Source: JBKQWK01 sp052139595
GTDB taxonomy: Bacteria > Actinomycetota > Thermoleophilia > UBA2241
Assembly: GCA_052139595.1 (NCBI GenBank)
Contig: JBKQWK010000225.1
Location: 1-10,270 of the forward strand
Direction of reading: 5' to 3'
DNA length: 10,270 nucleotides
The translations under genes were made by a program, and so were the position numbers. The notes under the pieces were generated by a model, which saw only the letters and a program-made list of their open reading frames with translations, was not told the origin of the DNA and did not search any database. Each line of letters begins with the position of its first letter. The first letter of the stretch is position 1. Positions 6,944-10,270 of the stretch are shown here, one piece after another.

Positions 6944-7140
6944 GACACGAGAATATGATCGCCCACGTCGCACCGCTCCTTGTCTTGAGCCCACGTTACG
7001 ACTGCCAATAGCACATCAAGGCACGGAGCGGGACGCAGACCCGAAGTCATATGATTGACCTCGTCGGCATCGGCCTTCGTGTCGTGTGTGGCGATATTCC
7101 CAAGCAGTATCGCCACCAATCCATTCGTACTCATCGACAT
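6940..7140 (-). CDS. Doubtful small ORF in the gap before the oxidase gene
   Basis: The 279-base gap between the drug exporter and the oxidase holds a 66-codon frame starting MSMSTNGLVAILLGNIATHD. Its TGA overlaps the oxidase ATG at 6943 by four bases (ATGA), as in coupled genes. I recognise no family, there is no good ribosome binding site, and third-position GC is only moderate. The same frame continues upstream past one TGA nearly to the exporter stop at 7223, so a decayed gene is possible. Otherwise the gap contains only weak promoter-like sequence. Confidence 0.22.
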   Translation of the reverse strand: MSMSTNGLVAILLGNIATHDTKADADEVNHMTSGLRPAPCLDVLLAVVTWAQDKERCDVGDHILVS

Positions 7141-7222
7141 CGATCACGGACCGGTCCACTCGGCCGGCCTCGACAGATTGCCGCAGACAACCGCGAGCTT
7201 CTCAACAGAAGTGTGACGGTGT

Positions 7223-8458
7223 TCAGAAGCTACTGTCATCCCCCGTTTCTGTCGGCGCCGGAGCCCTGCCTGTCAGCAGGGCATAGGCTGCAAGTGCGGC
7301 AGCCGTCAAGGCGCCAATGACGATGGCCATGGGTAAAGCCGTGCGGTCACCGCCGAGGCCAACAAGCGGCGCCGCAACCGCCCCTCCGAGAAAGCTGAGC
7401 ATGCCGAACACGGCGGCCGCACTGCCGGCCGCTCGCGGATGCAACTCCAGCGCCAGCGCCGTGGCGTTGGGGGAGACGAATCCCAAGCTGCAGAGGAGGA
7501 CGAACAGAGGCACGGCCACCCCGGCAAGACCGAGACCGCCATGCAGAGCCGCCGCCAACAGGAGTGCGCCGGCCAGCAGCGACACCAGCAGTCCAAAGCC
7601 AAGCAACCGCCGCGGTGCCACCGCTTTGAGCAGGTAGCCGTTGGCCTGGCCGGCGAGCATGAGGCCCAACGAGTTGGCACCAAAAAGGAGCGAGAACGTC
7701 TGCGGCGAGACGCCGTAGACGTTCTGGTACACGAACGGCGCACCAGCGATGTAGGCGAACATGGCGGCGAAACCGAGACCCGACGCGAGTGTGTAGCCGA
7801 GAAACATGCGTCCGCGGGCCATCCCTGCAAACGAGCGCAACGTGACGGCGAAACCACCGAGCACGCGCCGCCCGACCGGGTGTGTCTCAGGCAGCCCCAG
7901 GGCAGCAGCCACCAGCAGCACCAGCCCGAAGCCGGCAAGAATGGCGAACACGCCGCGCCAGCTCGTAATACGCAGCACCTGGCCGCCGACGAGCGGCGCC
8001 ACGATCGGTGCCAGACCGGAGATAAGCATGAGACGCGAGAAGAACCGGGCCGCCGCCCGACCTGTGTACAGATCGGCAACTACGGCATTGGCGATGACAA
8101 TGCCGGCGGCCCCGGCCAGACCCTGTGCTGCCCGCACGGCGATGAGAACGCCGACCGAAGGCGCCAACGCACAGAGGATCGCCGCGAGTACGTAAACCGC
8201 CAGACCGACAAGCAGCGGCCGGCGGCGGCCCAGCCTGTCGCTGAGCGGCCCGGCAACAAGCTGCCCGAGAGCCAGGCCGGCCAAGCACGTGGTCAGAGAA
8301 AGCTGCACCAGCGACGGCTGCGTATGCAGATCGCGGGCGACCGACGGCAGAGCCGGCAAATACATATCGATCGAGAAGGGACCGATCGAGGCGAGTCCGC
8401 CAAGAACCAGCATGCGCAGCACGCTCCGACGCCCGGTCGCCCGGCCGGCGAGATCCAT
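7223..8458 (-). CDS. MFS drug exporter, Bcr/CflA family
   Basis: This 411-residue, twelve-helix major facilitator likely expels small toxic compounds by proton antiport. Evidence: SIDMYLPALP (29-38) in the first helix, a Bcr/CflA/MdfA-type signature; motif A GPLSDRLGRRRP (70-81); and the antiporter motif C region GLAPIVAPLVGG (148-159). Upstream in-frame codons could extend the protein to 8584, but that extension would be read through the terminator hairpin of the preceding gene and looks non-family, so the ATG at 8458 is chosen. No Shine-Dalgarno is visible. A lone GATAAT lies about 20 bases upstream, without a good -35. It sits between a monocistronic DsrE-like gene and the oxidase gene, and no regulator is adjacent. 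The transported compound is unknown. Confidence 0.88.
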   Translation of the reverse strand: MDLAGRATGRRSVLRMLVLGGLASIGPFSIDMYLPALPSVARDLHTQPSLVQLSLTTCLAGLALGQLVAGPLSDRLGRRRPLLVGLAVYVLAAILCALAPSVGVLIAVRAAQGLAGAAGIVIANAVVADLYTGRAAARFFSRLMLISGLAPIVAPLVGGQVLRITSWRGVFAILAGFGLVLLVAAALGLPETHPVGRRVLGGFAVTLRSFAGMARGRMFLGYTLASGLGFAAMFAYIAGAPFVYQNVYGVSPQTFSLLFGANSLGLMLAGQANGYLLKAVAPRRLLGFGLLVSLLAGALLLAAALHGGLGLAGVAVPLFVLLCSLGFVSPNATALALELHPRAAGSAAAVFGMLSFLGGAVAAPLVGLGGDRTALPMAIVIGALTAAALAAYALLTGRAPAPTETGDDSSF

Positions 8459-8548
8459 GGCGCTGGGTTGGGGGCTGATTATCGGAGGCTGCCAGAGTCG
8501 GGCACGGAGGCTGGTGTCATATCGCCGCAAGCAAGAACCGGCAGCGGC

Positions 8549-8607
8549 AGAAAAGGTGCCGGCCCGAACTGCTTCAGACGACACATGAGGCAGTCCGGGC
8601 CGGCACC
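8549..8607 (-). terminator. Intrinsic terminator of the DsrE-like gene
   Basis: An 18-bp stem with one mismatch (arms 8555-8572 and 8590-8607, core GGTGCCGGCCCG / CGGGCCGGCACC) is followed on the minus strand by TTTTCT. It lies about 60 bases after the DsrE-like stop and before the exporter start. The hairpin plus U-tract is directly visible and strong. Confidence 0.85.
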
Positions 8608-8668
8608 GAAGCGTCGCGGGCTACGCCGCGTTACTCCGGAACAACCGCGTTCGCGCTGCGCGCTGCGG

Positions 8669-9082
8669 TCAGAGCACCTGCACGACATCAGCCTCTTCGC
8701 AGCGGATGATGTACTCGGCGATGCCGACGATGTCATCGACGATGTCGACAAAGTCCTCGAGCGCGCCGGCGCCCCAGATCTTGCCGTCCGTACCGCAGAC
8801 ATGGATCTTCACCTTGCCGGCGGCGCGAAGATTGCGGAAGTTATCGAGTGGCGACGGCACGCTGTTGTCGGCCATGCCAGCGAGCATCTCGTCTTTCAGC
8901 TCAGGGCGATCGGCATACGTGCCGCCGACTCCGGCCACATCCCTGCGAAAGGCGTACGCGCCTCCCAGCAGCAGAAAGAGATCAACGTCCATATCGAGCG
9001 CCACGGCACCGCCGGCGAGCGTACTCGCAATAACCAGCTTCTCGATACTGCCGCTTGCCAGACCAATGACCATCGAATCCAT
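8669..9082 (-). CDS. DsrE/DsrF-like family protein
   Basis: The 137-residue cytoplasmic protein has a DsrE-like Rossmann-type layout: an N-terminal strand and helix (MDSMVIGLASGSIEKLVIAS), a hydrophobic strand DMDVDLFLLLGGAYAF (30-45), then KVKIHVCGTDGKIWG (90-104) with C96 in the position of the conserved CGTSA turn, and a final strand with ADVVQVL. Family members carry or relay sulfur through a cysteine, or serve as small redox/peroxiredoxin-like proteins; C96 and C128 are the only cysteines in the chosen product. The start at 9082 has GAGGAGG six bases upstream. The frame is open further upstream, but that part overlaps the promoter. With its own promoter and terminator it appears to be a single-gene transcript. 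Its link to the neighbours is unclear. Confidence 0.85.
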   Translation of the reverse strand: MDSMVIGLASGSIEKLVIASTLAGGAVALDMDVDLFLLLGGAYAFRRDVAGVGGTYADRPELKDEMLAGMADNSVPSPLDNFRNLRAAGKVKIHVCGTDGKIWGAGALEDFVDIVDDIVGIAEYIIRCEEADVVQVL

Positions 9083-9116
9083 GGCAGTCCTCCTCAATGA
9101 GCACACTGGATGAAAC

Positions 9117-9145
9117 AACGTACGCGGGCTGACCATTACTGTCAA
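9117..9145 (-). promoter_or_regulatory. Sigma-70-type promoter of the DsrE-like gene
   Basis: On the minus strand a perfect TTGACA (9140-9145) is followed after exactly 17 bases by TACGTT (9117-9122), which fits the TAnnnT -10 pattern. The predicted start site near 9110 gives a leader of about 28 bases containing the GAGGAGG ribosome binding site. The rest of the 207-base gap up to 9290 holds no gene I can support. Confidence 0.72.
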
Positions 9146-9289
9146 CGAATCGCCACGCCACGCCACGAAAGAGGATTGGTCGTTCCAGTTGCAGGTGCTG
9201 CCGATCGGACCGCATCATCTGCAAATGCCATGCCTGGCAGAAGCTGGCCTTGCCCACGCGAGGTGCCTGCACGAACCGCAGAACACGAG

Positions 9290-9532
9290 TCATGATCGCG
9301 GTGGTCGCTCTCTCGGCGGGCGCCTAATCATGAGACAGGCAAAGAGACCGATCCAGCCGCCAGCGGCAAGGACAAGCGTCCACGGAAGCTTGGCCGCCAC
9401 GTTTTTACCGGCCCGCCACCAGAGTTCAGCGATGAAAAAGAGCTGTACGGCAACGATGACAGCGACAACCGCGCCCAGGAGGGCAAGCAGAACGAGCCCC
9501 GCAGCATCCGCGGCGATGATCGTTTCCCCCAC
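9290..9532 (-). CDS. Small two-helix membrane protein (PLDc_N-like)
   Basis: The 80-residue product has two hydrophobic helices, about residues 10-35 and 48-69, joined by AELWWRAGKNVAAKLPW, with a basic, proline-rich tail (RRPPRERPPRS). The pattern hydrophobic helix, basic loop, LPW, helix resembles the short PLDc_N-type membrane domain found alone or before cardiolipin synthase domains; the match is by shape only. I chose the GTG at 9532 because the first helix follows directly. A GTG at 9580 would add 16 mostly charged residues but starts almost inside a possible -10 box. It is divergent from the spermidine synthase-like gene. Function unknown. Confidence 0.55.
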   Translation of the reverse strand: MGETIIAADAAGLVLLALLGAVVAVIVAVQLFFIAELWWRAGKNVAAKLPWTLVLAAGGWIGLFACLMIRRPPRERPPRS

Positions 9533-9582
9533 CCCAATGCGTTCTCTGTCGAGACGAAAACGAGCAGCCTGTTGGTGCACTC

Positions 9583-9588
9583 ACTATA
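9583..9588 (-). promoter_or_regulatory. Possible -10 box for the small membrane protein
   Basis: TATAGT on the minus strand, one base from the TATAAT consensus, lies about 50 bases before the chosen GTG start. No good -35 hexamer is seen at 16-18 bases, so the call rests on the -10 alone. Confidence 0.28.
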
Positions 9589-9655
9589 GCGCCCGGGCGT
9601 CACCAGCAGGCGCGGCGAGCAGACAAAGCTCGCAAGCCCTGCCGTTGTTGCTTTG

Positions 9656-9684
9656 TTGACCCCTCAACCCGGCCCGGCTAGGCT
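9656..9684 (+). promoter_or_regulatory. Promoter-like element for the spermidine synthase-like gene
   Basis: TTGACC (9656-9661), a 17-base spacer and TAGGCT (9679-9684) form a good housekeeping-type promoter of the shape usual in high-GC actinobacteria. The predicted transcription start near 9691 leaves a leader of about 75 bases before the ATG at 9766. Confidence 0.5.
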
Positions 9685-9765
9685 TGCGCCTGGTTGCAGC
9701 ACGCAGGCAAAATCAATCGGCGCCGCACTTCACATCGCCAGTCCGAAAGCTGTTTGGTTGAACCT

Positions 9766-10270
9766 ATGAGCAACGCCAAAACGATGCCCGCACGCGCTGT
9801 GCCACACGCGTTGCCGCTCCTCGTCTTTCTCGCCGGCATCGGGTCGATGGCCACGGAGATCTGCGCTTCGCGCCTCCTGGCCCCCTATTATGGCTCGTCG
9901 ACCGTCGTCTGGGCGAACATCATCGGCCTGATCCTGGCGGCGCTGTCGCTCGGCTACTGGCTGGGCGGTCGGCTCGCCGACGCCCGGCCGAGCCCTCGTC
10001 TGCTCGGCTACCTCGTGCTGGCCGGGGCCGCCCTGATCGCCGCGGTCCCCTTCGCCGCGCGGCCGTTTCTCAACCTGTCGATCGGTGGCATCGAACATCT
10101 GTCCGCCGGTACCGTCGTCGGCTCGTTCTTCGCCGCGCTGGTCCTCTTCGCTCCACCGGTCGTGCTGCTGGGCATGGTGACGCCTTTCGCCATCAGGCTG
10201 GCCATGACGGGGGTCGATGCGGCCGGCGTGACCGCCGGCCGCATCTTCGCCCTCTCCACCGCCGGCAGCA
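9766..10270 (+). CDS. Fused membrane/spermidine synthase-like protein, N-terminal membrane part (cut by the window edge)
   Basis: The first 168 residues are present and remain open at the right edge. Hydrophobic helices cover roughly residues 15-38, 46-70, 79-100 and 116-146. The pattern MATEICASRLLAPYYGSS (28-45), GLILAALSLGYWLGGRLAD (54-72), MVTPFAIRLA (137-146) and AGRIFALSTAGS (157-168) is typical of the N-terminal MFS-like domain of bacterial fused spermidine synthases, whose C-terminal aminopropyltransferase domain would lie beyond the window. Such proteins are about 500 residues long. The catalytic half is not visible, so activity cannot be judged, and related membrane proteins without a working synthase domain exist. 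No clear Shine-Dalgarno precedes the ATG. It is the only plus-strand gene in the window. Confidence 0.85.
   Translation, partial: MSNAKTMPARAVPHALPLLVFLAGIGSMATEICASRLLAPYYGSSTVVWANIIGLILAALSLGYWLGGRLADARPSPRLLGYLVLAGAALIAAVPFAARPFLNLSIGGIEHLSAGTVVGSFFAALVLFAPPVVLLGMVTPFAIRLAMTGVDAAGVTAGRIFALSTAGS

Noticed and set aside
8459..8584. N-terminal extension of the drug exporter to 8584
   Set aside because: The extension would be encoded partly by the upstream terminator, lacks family similarity, and the ATG at 8458 gives the normal length.
7439..9100. Long plus-strand open frame of 553 codons opposite the drug exporter and DsrE-like genes
   Set aside because: It is a shadow frame: its product is rich in Q, R, H and E with no recognisable domain, it runs through the terminator hairpin, and the opposite strand has two clear family proteins with good starts.
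9083..9166. Longer start for the DsrE-like gene at 9166
   Set aside because: The extra residues overlap the -35/-10 elements, and the ATG at 9082 has a strong ribosome binding site and the family N-terminus.
9579..9589. ACTCACTATAG, identical to the 3' half of the T7 promoter
   Set aside because: The upstream recognition bases of a T7 promoter do not match and no phage polymerase or phage gene is present; on the minus strand the same bases form a TATAGT that is more simply a possible -10 box.

Overview
This is a GC-rich bacterial window that is almost fully coding. Gene content, Shine-Dalgarno-led starts and the promoter shapes suggest a high-GC Gram-positive (actinobacterium, perhaps of the Thermoleophilia type). 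DUF5996, a bacterial UBP zinc finger and a mycobacterial LldD2-like flavoenzyme fit this, but no rRNA or marker gene confirms it. Ten of the eleven well-supported genes lie on the minus strand. One gene, cut by the right edge, lies on the plus strand.

Layout from right to left, which is the direction of minus-strand transcription. At the right edge, a plus-strand fused membrane/spermidine synthase-like gene (9766 to edge) has its own promoter-like element. It diverges from a small two-helix membrane protein (9290-9532). Next comes a self-contained DsrE-like gene (8669-9082) with a near-consensus promoter and a strong intrinsic terminator. A Bcr/CflA-type drug exporter follows (7223-8458), then a poorly explained 279-base gap. 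An FMN-dependent alpha-hydroxy-acid oxidase/L-lactate dehydrogenase (5699-6943) and a HisC-type aminotransferase (4644-5702) are joined by a 4-base ATGA overlap. After 167 bases comes a second group: an NCS1 permease (3037-4476), a LarA-superfamily nickel-pincer isomerase (1589-2902), a DUF5996 protein (620-1540), a UBP zinc-finger protein (336-599) and the start of an SRPBCC-like protein (182 to left edge).

How the genes may work together is inference. The LarA-like isomerase, the 2-hydroxy-acid oxidase and the aminotransferase could form a chain: epimerise a 2-hydroxy acid, oxidise it to the 2-oxo acid, then aminate it to an amino acid. The NCS1 permease could import the substrate. The substrate is unknown, and no nickel-pincer cofactor genes (larB, larC, larE) are present in the window.

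The main regulatory observations are a long hairpin directly before the larA-like ribosome binding site, and an 11-codon mini-ORF there whose stop overlaps the probable larA-like start codon. There are no rRNAs, tRNAs, CRISPR arrays, insertion sequences or phage genes that I can recognise.
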